Of a stretch of DNA of 64,000 nt, positions 47,442 to 57,825 are shown one piece after another. Origin of the DNA: Turbatrix aceti (lineage: Eukaryota; Nematoda; Chromadorea; Rhabditida; Panagrolaimidae). Under the pieces are notes generated by a model that searched no databases, was not told the DNA's origin, and saw nothing but the letters and a program-made list of their open reading frames with translations. The stretch's first letter is position 1. The number at the start of each line of letters is the position of its first letter. The stretch is taken from contig OZ017768.1 of NCBI GenBank assembly GCA_963969345.1, positions 3,930,718-3,994,717 on the forward strand, written 5' to 3'. Made by a program: the position numbers and the translations under genes.

Positions 47442-49055
47442 ATGACGCTTCCCTCCGCGCTCTTGCCGACTGTTGTCCTCGTCCTTGGCCTCGGCTTCGG
47501 CTTCGGCCTCGAGACAGCTCGCGCGGCTGCTGCCGGTGGATCGTCCAGCGAGTGGACCGTCGAGGACAGCCATCACCATGTTTGTATTCGCATGACTGGC
47601 AAGCTCAGCTTTGATTTGTATTATTTGGATAAACAGCATTATTTGGTGAGTTTTAGGGGTTATTTGGACGCTGGATTTTGGATTTAGGATTTTGGGGCAG
47701 TGATGTTGTTTTTTTGCGCACGGATGAGATATTGGGATTGTTGAAAGGTTTGTATTATAGCAAATCTGACAACAACCAGGTCCAGGTCATACTGATAATC
47801 GATTGCTGACGGCCTAGGAAAAGTATGATGTAGTAATTCGGTGATAACTGAATATTTAGGGAGTACTCGTGTTTTCACAGATTGCACAGCGGAGAATGCG
47901 GACATGACATTTAAAAATTATCAGTTTTTTGGAATCGAGACAGTCAAAATTTTAAAAAATACCTGTTTTTTCCCTTCAGGATCAAAACTTTCGTTTTTCA
48001 AAATTACCGTTGTTTTTGTTTAAAAAACTGTAAATCTGATTATATCAAATTTAAATTTCTAATGTGAACTTGAAATTTGAAAAACGGGAACTCGAAATTG
48101 AGAAAATTCAGTAAATTTTAAAAATCGCGCGCTTTTGTAATTTTCGTTCCGGGATGAAAACTTTCGTGTCAGGATTTCAAAATTGCAGCTGCAGCTGCTC
48201 TGTTCAATAAAAACCGTAAAAAATATATCCGGATAAAATCGGACGGAAATAAACTGATCTGCCATTTTTGAAAAAAAATGATAAAAGTTGAAAATTTTGG
48301 ATAAAAATTGAAATTCAGAAATCCGCATCCCTAGAACTGCCCTCGGATGCAACAGTCAACAGCTACGAAAGCTCGTGCAACACGACAGTCTACAATGAGG
48401 ACGCAGCGATCGGATCACAGGTCATTCAGCTCGATTTTGGGCACGTGAGTACCTGTCACCTGTTCACCTGCCCTCAGATAGAAAAAAAATACTGTTGCAG
48501 GACTACGAAGGCTGGACGCTGCGTCTGGCCTTCACGCAGGACCACCGGTTGCACGGCAGCAGCGAGGTCTTTGTCCTCTACCAGGTCAACCTGACTGCCA
48601 ACTACAGCGCTCAGCCAAACCTCTTCCCGGGCTACCTGGAATCCACGCACACGTACGCGCAGCCCATTGCCCTGGGAACCCTCGAGCCATCCGCGATCGC
48701 GGATTCCATCTACGCGAATCGACAGTACTCGTACTCCTGTGCGGCCAAGCAGCGCTACGCGATCACGGAAAATCACGATACCATCGAACTCCCGGCCTAC
48801 ATCACGCTCAAATCCGTCAGAATCCAGGCCTACGCACCGGCCGATGCGGAAAAGTTCGGTGCCGTCGAGCTCTGTCCTGACGATCAGATCGGCGACGACG
48901 CGGTCCCTGTCGTCGTCGGTGCCGTGCTGGCAGGGCTCGTATTAGTCACGCTGATTACTTACATCATCTATCGGGCGCGGCAGCCGTCTTCTGTGCTCTA
49001 CCAGACAAACAGGCAGTCATTCTCGACTCTCGACACGAGTTCTCCCTGCGAGTGA
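47442..49055 (+). CDS. LAMP1: LAMP-family lysosome-associated membrane glycoprotein
   Basis: Three exons: 47442-47645, 48319-48444, 48501-49055; 294 aa. A signal peptide (SALLPTVVLVLGLGFGFG) precedes one LAMP luminal domain with N-glycosylation sequons (NTT, NLT, NYS) and YSCAAKQRYAI. It then has VRIQAYAPADAEKFGAVELCPDD, the typical block before the span, and one membrane helix (VVGAVLAGLVLVTLITYII). LAMPs are major lysosomal membrane proteins. Vertebrate tails end Gly-Tyr-x-x-hydrophobic for AP-dependent sorting. Here the matching position reads LYQTNRQ, so the hydrophobic residue is replaced by Asn, and the tail is ~20 residues longer. Intron 1 is 673 bp. AATAAA at 49068-49073, about 13 bases after the stop. 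Confidence 0.82.
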
Positions 49056-49875
49056 TCGTTCACGAAGAATAAATGTGTCAGGTGACAAGTTGGGAAATTT
49101 TTTGTGATTTCGCGAACAAAGATAAATTTTCCAAACAGATAAAACGAACAAAAATTTAGGTAAAATCAGTTTACTGGTGCCGAAATTGCTGTTTTTTTTC
49201 CAAAAATGGCAAAAACTGTCAATTGCCATTGGCAATAAAAAAGTGTAGGAAAACTGTCACCGAAAACGTGAAAACGCATATTACCAAATTTTACGTTTTT
49301 ATGCCCAATTTGGACAAAATTTTGTAAAAAGTATGCTAAAAATCTGTTCGTTGTTCGTTCGCAAACACCGGCAAAAATGTTCGCGTTTGTTCGATTTCTC
49401 GAACAAAATTAAAAAATTGTTCGTGTTCGTTCGGAATTAAAAAAACGGTTGTTCGCCCACCACCTTAAAAAATGCCGAAATTGCATTAAAAAAAGGGTTT
49501 CTATAAAAAAAGTAAAATACGTCGATTATTATGTACCCTGGCTTTGAAAATGCCGTAGTTTTTTAGCTACCACGTGCCAAGAATTATATTTTAGGCGACC
49601 GTAACAGCCAAATCATGCTCAGACAAGTGAATTTTACGGTAAAAACTTCTCAAATTAAAAAATACTTTTTGACTAAATTTAATTTTACGAAAAATTTCCA
49701 AAAAGTCACCTAACACATTCCTTGTCGGGCAAAAACAAGTGAAACCAAAAAAAAAAGAGCCGTGTTTGTTTATTTGATACATTCGCGTAAAACTGAAAAC
49801 CAAACCAAACCATACCACAAAGAAAAACGCGTGTTTGTTTACTGGCTGCCAAATATCTCCCAAAGACGAATACTG
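49056..49875. other. convergent 3' intergenic with repeat remnants
   Basis: Between the ends of the LAMP gene (+) and INCENP (-). Contains the LAMP polyA signal, a GTTCG/CGAAC-rich stretch (49340-49460) and one arm of the foldback element found whole at 62931-63357. No gene. Confidence 0.55.
49500..49642. mobile_element. solo arm of a foldback (inverted-repeat) element
   Basis: Shares CTGGCTTTGAAAATGCCGTAG, with TTTTTTAGCTAC directly after and (A/C)ACGTGCCAA next, with the right arm at 63200-63310. Its outer end AAGTGAATTTTA matches, as reverse complement, the left end TAAAATTCACCT of the full element. Confidence 0.7.
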
Positions 49876-52436
49876 CTACAGTGGGAATCGAGACTCGCCG
49901 CGTCTCGGATTGGTGATCGGCGATTCCCAGTGGCCTGAAGACTGCCTTGCCCGGGCTTTGCTCTTCGGGAAGAGATCCTTCATACGTGGTTCTTTCGGCT
50001 GACCAAAGTAGTTGACGACCACGTCGAAGGGAATTTCGTTGTGCATTTTCTTGACCGTCGTCTTCAAATTGTGTGCCAGGGCCCAGTTCGGGACCTTCTT
50101 CCTTGGATTCGACTCTTCGTCGGTCTCATCGTTCGACGATAGATCGTCCAGGTTGTAATTGTCCTCCGTCGAGGGGAGGTAGATCTTGTCGGCGGTCATG
50201 TCATAGGTGGACTCGTTCGCCTGCCCTGGAGACGGGTCCTCCTGCGTTTGTTTGACAACCGACGATGTGGGACCGTTAGCGACCATGTCGACTGAGTGGA
50301 TCGGCTTCGCATGGGCCGAGTTTGCTGCAAACTGCCCAAAAGGCTTGACGTCCACTTCGGGGGTTTCCTGGAACGAAAATAATCAAAAACAGTAAACAAA
50401 GAAAAAAACTGATAAAAAAGGTCAAAAAATAATTTTTTAGGGTAAAAAAAGCAACAAAAAAAGCCTTACATCAATGACGTTGTTTTTCTTCGCGGGAGTG
50501 TCGCCACGTTCGGTAGGAAGGTCCAGAACCGACAAATTCTCGTCACTGAAAGCGGGATTCATTATAAACCAAATTTTACAGATAAAAAGTTCAAAACTCA
50601 CTTGAAAATCCCGGTAGGCGTATGGATTTCACTCAGAGTGAGGATTTCATTGCCCTGACGTTGGATGAAGCGGTCCACCTGCATCGGAGTGACCGGCACC
50701 GCTTCATGAATCGTTGGCGTGAGGTCCAGAGGCTTGAGCATCTTCTTCGTGACCTTGGCACTCGCTCGGAGTTCATTGATCAGGAATGACTCCTCCAGGT
50801 CCTCATTATTGCGCGCCGGAGTAGCAGCAGCCATGTAGACATTCCTCTCAGGAGTCGGAGTCGCAGCCGGCGGGGGCACGAAGACATTCCGTCCAGGAGC
50901 CGTACTCGTGGCCACGACCGGGGACATGAAAACAGGATCATCGTCAATTGTCACAGCCTCAGCCTGGAGGGCCAACTCCGCAGCTGCTTCTTCCTCGGTG
51001 AGCTCGATGAACGTCGTCGGTTGCTGCTGGGATTCGTGGATCGTCCCTGCCGTGCGAGGCGTCTTGGTCTTCTTGTGCTTCAGCGCAGGGGACGCGTACG
51101 CGTGCGAAGGCGTGGCACTGCCCAGGTGGGTGTAAACCTTCGTCGAGGGGAAAGGCTTCTTGGGAGGTACGTGCATCTGACGGGGAGTGGCGAGGTCCTT
51201 TGTCGCCTGGCGCGTCTTACGGCCAGGCGTCGTCGGCAGCAATTCGCGCTCCTGCATCTCGCGGATCTGGGCTTCTCGCTTCCGGCGGGATTCTGCTTCT
51301 GCTGCCTTCTTCTTCGCCATCTCTTCCTGGTTTTTCTTGACCATGGCCACGTGCTGCTCGCGTTTGCTGGAAAATGGCAAAAAAATAATTTTAGGCCAAA
51401 TACACTCAAAAAAAAGGAAAAAAGCATTTTTCAGAATTTTAGGCCAAAAAAAAGCACGAATTTTTATTTCTAAAATAAACTCCACGTTTTTTAGGCTACA
51501 AATTTTCAAAAAAAGTGAAAAACTAAGTTTGATGGAAAAAAATTTAAAACTGGCAAAAAATTTTTTTGCCTAAAATTAAAAAAAAATGAAGAAAAAACCC
51601 ACAGCTTGGCTTCCAAGGCCTTCGACTGAATAAAGTCCTGCCGACGCTGCTCAGCATTATCCAAGGCGTCGTTGACCTTCTTCTCGATGATCTTGGGGTC
51701 CCTTTTCTTCGTCTTGACGGCCGCAGCCCGAGGCACAGTTGGCGGTTTTGGGGGCACGGCAGCGGACGAAGCAACAGTCGCAGACGCCTGCAAAGCAGCC
51801 CGGCCAGTGGCAAGCGGGGTCGACGAGCTGGAGGGCGCGAACATGGCCCCATCGACAGCTCTGGACGATTGAAGCGGCTTCAACGCACGCGTGGCAGACT
51901 TGATCACCGGCTTGATCGATGCCGGAGTCTTGGCCGGTGGTTGCAAAACAGGAGACTCAGGAGGTGCTTGCAAAACGGGTGATCCATCCAACGCGGGAGG
52001 TAGCGTCGGAGTTGGTGGGTTGACGACAAAGTTGTTTTCGCTTCCAGGCCTGAAATCGAGAACCAAATACAGTAATCAGAGTAACAAGTTTTCTATCGTA
52101 ACTCACATGTTGAGAGTCGCGTCAAAGTCGAAGGGTACACGCCTCATGCAGGACATATCGCCGAGGATGTGATTCCGCTGTTGGGCGACTTTTTTGGGTG
52201 TGTTCTGGAAAAAAAACATGCATTATCGTAAAAAATCAGTTTTCCAGCCCAAAAAAACTCACCCTGATTTTCTTGACCTTCGATCCGAGATCCTTAGCTT
52301 CATCGCGGATTTCGAAGGATGACGCGACCAAATCAGAAACTTCGCGTGCCTTGGACGAATTCGCGAGTGCAGCATCGTCGTCGAATTCAAAATTCCCCAA
52401 ATTGCGGAGTCTGTCAAAATTAAACACATATGACAT
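49876..52436 (-). CDS. INCENP: INCENP, inner centromere protein (chromosomal passenger complex)
   Basis: Six exons on the minus strand: 52436-52263, 52204-52107, 52049-51603, 51366-50602, 50545-50470, 50367-49876; 625 aa. INCENP scaffolds Aurora B, survivin and borealin. Identification rests on the C-terminal IN-box: SSNDETDEESNPRKKVPNWA, then FDVVVNYFGQP, MKDLFPKSKARARQSSGHW. This keeps the PRK-x-P-x-WA core that wraps Aurora B and the Ser-Ser activation site (here RQSSGHW). A charged helical stretch (KREQHVAMVKKNQEEMAKKK, then AEAESRRKREAQI) corresponds to the INCENP single alpha-helix region. The middle is Pro/Ala-rich with many TP sites, plausible Cdk targets. The N-terminal survivin/borealin-binding helix is not obvious (MSYVFNFDRLRNL...), so the first exon is less certain. 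The gene is divergent from PUS1 with a 269-bp gap. Confidence 0.85.
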
Positions 52437-52705
52437 ATCGCCCAATTAGTAATAGTAGGAACACAGCCAGTTTCAAAGAGATGATGATAAAGAAGAATAA
52501 ATTTCAGTCAATACACAACAAAGTCGTCGTTGTCGAATGTTTGTATGCGCGACAAACTCAAAAAAAGCCGTCGCGGCAGGAAAAGCGAACAACGATCTGT
52601 GCGCGCTTTTTTCACTCTTCAAGCGAAGTGCGCACGCGGCCCTTTTTCGTGTGAAGATTTTGTCCGGAATGTGCCTACTTTGTTGCGCAGTGTTTTTGAA
52701 GCTGC
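52437..52705. promoter_or_regulatory. bidirectional promoter region INCENP / PUS1
   Basis: A 269-bp gap separates two divergent start codons and must hold both promoters. A GCGCAG acceptor-like site (AG at 52689-52690) lies 15 nt before the PUS1 ATG. No TATA box is obvious. Confidence 0.5.
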
Positions 52706-54320
52706 ATGTTTAGGAACTTTCTTCGGTCAATTCTCAGGATGACAAAGGTCGCTCCCGTCGTCGAGGCTCCACCGAAGGATGCCGTGCTGCATGGAGTCGC
52801 GAGTGGACGGGTGGAGAAGCCGACGACTTCCGAAGCTATCGTCGAGAAGGCTGGCAAGAGAATCAAGCCTGCAAAGTACGCTCTGTTGATGGCGTATCAG
52901 GGCAAGAACTACTTTGGCATGCAGGTTGGTGGTTTTTTAGGCTACTGAGAGGTTTGGAGGGGAGTTACGGTTTTTTTGTGCATATTTACGATATTTTTTA
53001 TTTTTTCTTCGATTTTGCCCCATTTTTGTACCTAAAACCACTTTTTTTTATGATGTGTTGTGTTTTTCAGGTACAACCCCAGTCCGCAAACATGCCAACG
53101 ATTGAGTCAAATCTCCTGGCTGCGATGCGTGCCGTCGGGATCATCACTGCCGCCCAGGAACTCAAACCCTTTGACTTTTATTTCCAACGCGCCGCCCGAA
53201 CAGACAGGAAAGTCTCTGCCGTCCGACAGGTCGTCTCCTTCAGTCTCCCACTGACGCCCGATTTTGTCGATTCGGCACCCGCCCAGCTGAATGCCCACCT
53301 CCCAGCCGACATCCGCGTTCTCGCCGTCCGAAAAACCATTCCATCTTTTCACTCGCAGAAACGGTGCGACTACCGAACGTATTCCTACACGCTGCCGACT
53401 TTTGCTTTTGCTCCGGTCGAGGAACTGACCACTCCGTCGTACAGAATGGACGAAGCCCGGCTCCAAGAAGTCAACGATGTTCTGTCCATCTTCGAAGGCA
53501 CGCACAATTTTTACAATTACACGTCCAAGAAGGAGCACAAGGATCAGAGCTGCAATCGGTACATTATCAGCTTCCAGTGCGGCAAGCCTTTTTTGCACAC
53601 CCAAGATTACGGATTCAAGCAGACTGAATTCGAGTTTACGACCGTTTTCATCAGAGGGCAGTCTTTTATGCTCCATCAAATTCGAAAAATGATTGGAATG
53701 GCGATTATTATTCTTCGTGGATTGCAGAACAAAAGCGACGTCACGAGGTCTTTTGAGTCACAAAGAGTGAGTTTTTATCTTTGAAAAATGTTTTTTCATT
53801 TTTATCTTTTAAAACTGTGTATTTTTGATTTTTCCCTATTGTCAATTTTTTTTTCCAGATGGACGTTCCCCGAGCCCCAGGACTAGGCCTAATCCTCGAA
53901 AAAGTGCATTACGGCAACTACGATAAACAATTCGGCAAAACTCATGCGACGATCGACGATTTAGGCCCAGAAATCGAGAGAGAAGAATCGAAAATCCGAG
54001 AAGAACTCATCATTAAGGAAATCCTGGAAACCGAAGCTCAGACGAACTCCATGTTCATGTGGCTCGCCGATCTGGGCAAGCACAACTTCAATGTCGATCC
54101 GGAGAGCGAGGAACCTGTTGTCTCGAAGATCTGCATGGCCAGGGGCGTTGCCAACGGTGCTCTTGACGGGAATGAGGGTAGTACAGCTGCTGCTGCAGAC
54201 GAGGAAAAAGAGGACGTCGCAGGTGCCGACGACGCCGATTTACCGAACACGGACGCTGAATTTCAATCCGCTCTCGTCGAAGAAGAGGCCAAAGAAAAGT
54301 CAATTTCTAGTACCGCCTAG
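52706..54320 (+). CDS. PUS1: tRNA pseudouridine synthase PUS1
   Basis: Three exons: 52706-52924, 53071-53766, 53859-54320; 458 aa. A TruA/PUS1-family enzyme that converts uridine to pseudouridine in tRNAs and some other RNAs. YALLMAYQGKNYFGMQ is the family start strand. Catalytic Asp118 is in RAARTDRKVSA. Later come FHSQKRCDYRTYSY, FEGTHNFYNYTSKKE, GQSFMLHQIRKMIGM and the C-terminal block MDVPRAPGLGLIL. The acidic C-terminal tail is low complexity. Two in-frame ATGs fit dual targeting. From 52706 the protein begins MFRNFLRSILR, a basic amphipathic presequence for mitochondria; the next ATG (MTKVAPVVE) would give a nuclear form. AATAAA ~35 nt after the stop. Confidence 0.93.
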
Positions 54321-54607
54321 CCGACATTGGTTGGTTACGTTGATTTTCAAAAGAAAATAAATTTTAAAATTTTTACACCTCACGCATTTTACGTTTTATA
54401 AGACAACGCCATGTGTAAATTAGCCGATCAGGCGACAGTTTTCGAGTCTCGATAAAAAAGAATCACAAAGTTGCACAGATGAGAAATTTTTCAGACGTCG
54501 AACGTCGATTTTTGGCGCGTGAGATGGTTATTTATTTTGTCTTGTCGCAGTTTGTTTGGTTAATCGAAGACGAGCGATACCGTTTTTTCCTTCCTTTCTT
54601 TGGGGTA

Positions 54608-56241
54608 TTAGACAATGTCGGAAACAGTCGTTTGCAACTTTTTGGTGGCAAGGTTGAACGTCGTCTTGAATTGCTCAGGCACTGGGAACTCTTCCTAAAA
54701 ACATTTTAGAAATGTAAAAATATAAAAATCAGATTTATAAAAAAACTCACAAAATCACCATCCTGACCGGTGGGGACAAGAATGTTCATTTCAGACGACT
54801 TAGACGTCACAATCTCAGCATTGATGGACTCCTTACTCAGGTAGACCTGTGCGCCGTCGGTTTTCTGGATGGAAACCGTCGGCAGCGTGCCGAACGTCTG
54901 AACTCCGATGCTCTGGCTGTTGATGAGTTCGACGAGGCCAAGGAGGTTGTCGAAGGCGACAGAAGTCTTTTTGCAGCTGTCGATTGTGATCGAATTCACC
55001 TTACCCTTGATCTGGATGACGGTATCCTCGCAGCGGAATACGTAGACCGTCTGTTTCATGTCCGTGACGTTGATTACGATGGATTTGTTGCCTTTTTGGT
55101 ATTCGACAGCCCAGTTTTTGTAATTTTCGAGTTCGAGTCTCGGCGGCTTGACGGGAGCAGCAGCCTTGGCCGGGGAACTCGCAGCAGATCCAGAACCCGC
55201 CGTCTTGGCAGGCACGGCATCGGTCTTGCGAAGACTCTGATTCTTGTGGGTTTGCATGTCCGCAGTGACCTTTCTCAGGCCTTTTGTCACCTCTTCACCC
55301 CTGTTCAGTTGCTGCAGAAGCGCGGCCCGTCCGTCGTCGTCAGCAGCAGCGGACGAAGCAGGCTTCTTCAGATCTGCCAGGAGATTCGCTGGCGGCGGGG
55401 GCGGTGGTGGTGGGGGTCCAGGAGGAGGAGGTGGACCCCCAGCTCCACCAGCAGCCTTCGGTGCCGTCTGGGGTGCACCCGGGAGCGCGCCGTTCGCAGC
55501 GGGTGGCGTGTTGCCAGGAGCGCTGTTGTAAACGATGCCCGTGGTGTGAACCTGTCGAACGTACTTTTGAAGGTTGTTGAGGACCTCGAGCCACGTCTTG
55601 ACCCAATCTTCGTGGTCTGCCTGACCTTTGTGGTCCTTTCGGACACGGTTCAGGTAAAACAGCGCCGCGTCGATGGTTTCCTTGATGAACGGGGCCGGTG
55701 TGGGCTTCTATAAATCCCAAAATTCGTAAATATAAAAACTTTTTTTTTTGAAATAAAAACTTACGACAGTAACCCAAGAAAACGCGCTGAGAGCCTCAAC
55801 GACGCCAGAAAGATGGTTGAACTGGGGCGTGTTCCTTTTCGAGTCCTTGAGAGCGTTGATTTCCGACGCCAGAACCAGAATCGGCCCAAACCTGGTTTGA
55901 ATGACGTCGGTCGAAGGTTCGGGTCCCGAAGCGGCTAGCCAGATGTAGTTTCGCTGGAGATCGAAGGCCTGCTTCACCTTCGGGGCGAGATCGGAAACAT
56001 CGCCACCCAGTTTGTTGGAAAGCTCGACAAAGGCATTGAGCGAGTCCCCAACTGAGTCGTCGTACTGGAGGATAGCCGGTGGAGGGCCACCTGACGCAGC
56101 GTGGGACGGGGAGTGGGCAGAAGCGGCACCCGTTGTGGGCCTCGGAGCGATGGTGGGTTTCGAAGAGAGCGAGACTGCCTCTAGCCGAGAGGTAACCGTC
56201 TCAAGGCGCTTGACTATGCTTTCCAAGTTTTGTACACTCAT
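54608..56241 (-). CDS. CAP1: adenylyl cyclase-associated protein (CAP), actin monomer recycler
   Basis: Three exons on the minus strand: 56241-55765, 55707-54751, 54694-54608; 506 aa. CAP binds G-actin and cofilin-actin and speeds nucleotide exchange and filament turnover. The N-terminal oligomerisation coiled coil (LESIVKRLETVTSRLEAV) precedes the helical-folded domain (RNYIWLAASGPEPS, LEVLNNLQKYVRQVHTTG). Proline runs follow (PPPPPGPPPPPPPPP), then a WH2-like actin-binding segment (ALLQQLNRGEEVTKGLRKV). The C-terminal beta-helix (CARP) domain has LENYKNWAVEYQKGN, VYVFRC, INSQSIGVQ and ends EEFPVPEQFKTTFN...VSDIV. An acceptor TTATTCAG lies two bases before the ATG. A matching donor CTCGAG|GTGAGT on the minus strand ending at 57103 marks a likely untranslated first exon. 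Confidence 0.93.
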
Positions 56242-56243
56242 AC

Positions 56244-57825
56244 CTGAATAATAGACAATGCGTTTAATCGGCATTGCTCACAGACGAAGAGCGAGAAAGA
56301 ATGGACAAACGTCGTCATAACTAATGCGGAGGCGGATGGGAAGGATGGCAACACGGACAAAAAAATGAGTCGGGGCCGAACAAAAAAGAAATCAATTGAA
56401 ACAAAAAATTGACTCGCCGATCGTAGGATCGACCTTTGTGGAGGAGGCAGCAACAAACCATCTGGCTCAAAAAAGAAAAAAAGGCGAGCGGGCAGGAAAA
56501 AACAACAGTTGTTGAACCGGGCTCAAAAAAAAGAAGCAACAGCAACTGCAGCGCATCGGCGATCGCGATCGCACGAGCTCTGTCAGGTGGATGAATCAGC
56601 AAAACGAACAGGAAAAGGGGCAAAAAACAAAGCGGAGCTGCAGCCAAACATCGATTCAATCGATGATGATGAATGAGTAATTGTACCCGTGGTGCTGCAG
56701 TCAGAACCCATGTAAACCCTAAAACAGAAAGGCGAAAAATGAAAAAGGAAAGGGACAGTGAGTCATCCATCCATCCATCTGCCGACAACAACTCCGAGCA
56801 ACCAAGATGAAAACGAACGCGCAAAAGACAGGGCAGAGAGAGAAAGAAAAAAAAAGAGAAAAGCACGGACAACCCTGCTCCTGCCCCCGCGGCTGGTCGG
56901 CCGGCTGCTGCTCGAGCAGCTCCACCAATGCACTCGATAAGAGACCGACCGACCACCGGAAGGAAAGGAACACAAAACAAAGTCTGTCGATGGACGACGG
57001 CCGGGCTGCGTATACTGGCTGATGTGAGGGTCGATCGTTACCCCAAGGAGACGGAGAGCGCAAAATCAATCGAAATGAGGGGATTTGTGTAGCTTAACTC
57101 ACCTCGAGGTCTTAGACGACTTTGGAAGGGTGATGGAGGCAAAATCGGGGCGATTTGGACCGCCTTTGTCAGTGTCAGTGGAAAAATCGATGAGTCACTC
57201 ATGTCAGAAAGAACAAATCAGAAAATAAATGAAAAACAAACTTTACTTGTTTTTGGCAAGAAAAATAAAAATATGAAATCTGCAACCCGGCAAGCTGAAA
57301 ATGAAAGCAAGGGCACGAAAAGCGTTCAGAAGCAGACAGGTCATAAAAAACATGTCATAAATAATGTCAAAAAAAAGCCCAAAAATAAGGGGACCGCAAG
57401 AAAAAAAGCACCCAAAAAAGAAAACTGCCTGAAAAACAGAGTTGAAATTCTACACCAAAAAACCGTAACTTCAAAATTTACGATAAAATTCTGAAATATC
57501 GAAACATGATAAACGTTACTCGGAAACGGTAACTGCAAAGGAAAACGATCATTACTTTTTCCTGTAAAAACGAACGTAAAACAAAAGCACAGCAGTTTGA
57601 TTCGGCATGACTCTTCAGGCGAAAAATTAAAATCGCGAAAGGACCCAAAGCGTGCGCATTTTAAATGGCGGATTGAAAAGTTGCGTCGATTTCTGCGCTA
57701 GACCGAGCGCGCTTGTGCTTTATATAAAACAGGAACGGTACGTTGTCTACTACTCTGCTTTTGGTGGTCGTAGAATTGTACACCACGCGTATCTCGATAC
57801 TCTTCTTCGATGAATTGGACACGCA
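56244..57825. promoter_or_regulatory. divergent promoter region CAP / DIDO-like gene
   Basis: A 1.6-kb gap without coding features. It contains the probable CAP 5' UTR exon end (57103, minus strand donor) and, near 57721, a TATATAAAAC box about 105 nt before the DIDO-like ATG. Open frames up to ~219 aa here are purine-rich low complexity and lack domains. Confidence 0.45.
57721..57730 (+). promoter_or_regulatory. TATA-like box of the DIDO-like gene
   Basis: TATATAAAAC on the sense strand, followed by a ~100-nt potential 5' UTR and ATG at 57826. Position and sequence fit a core promoter; not proven. Confidence 0.4.

Noticed and set aside
55096..55713. 205-codon plus-strand frame in the CAP region
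   Set aside because: Antisense to the CAP proline-rich exon; Arg/Ser-rich shadow without any domain.
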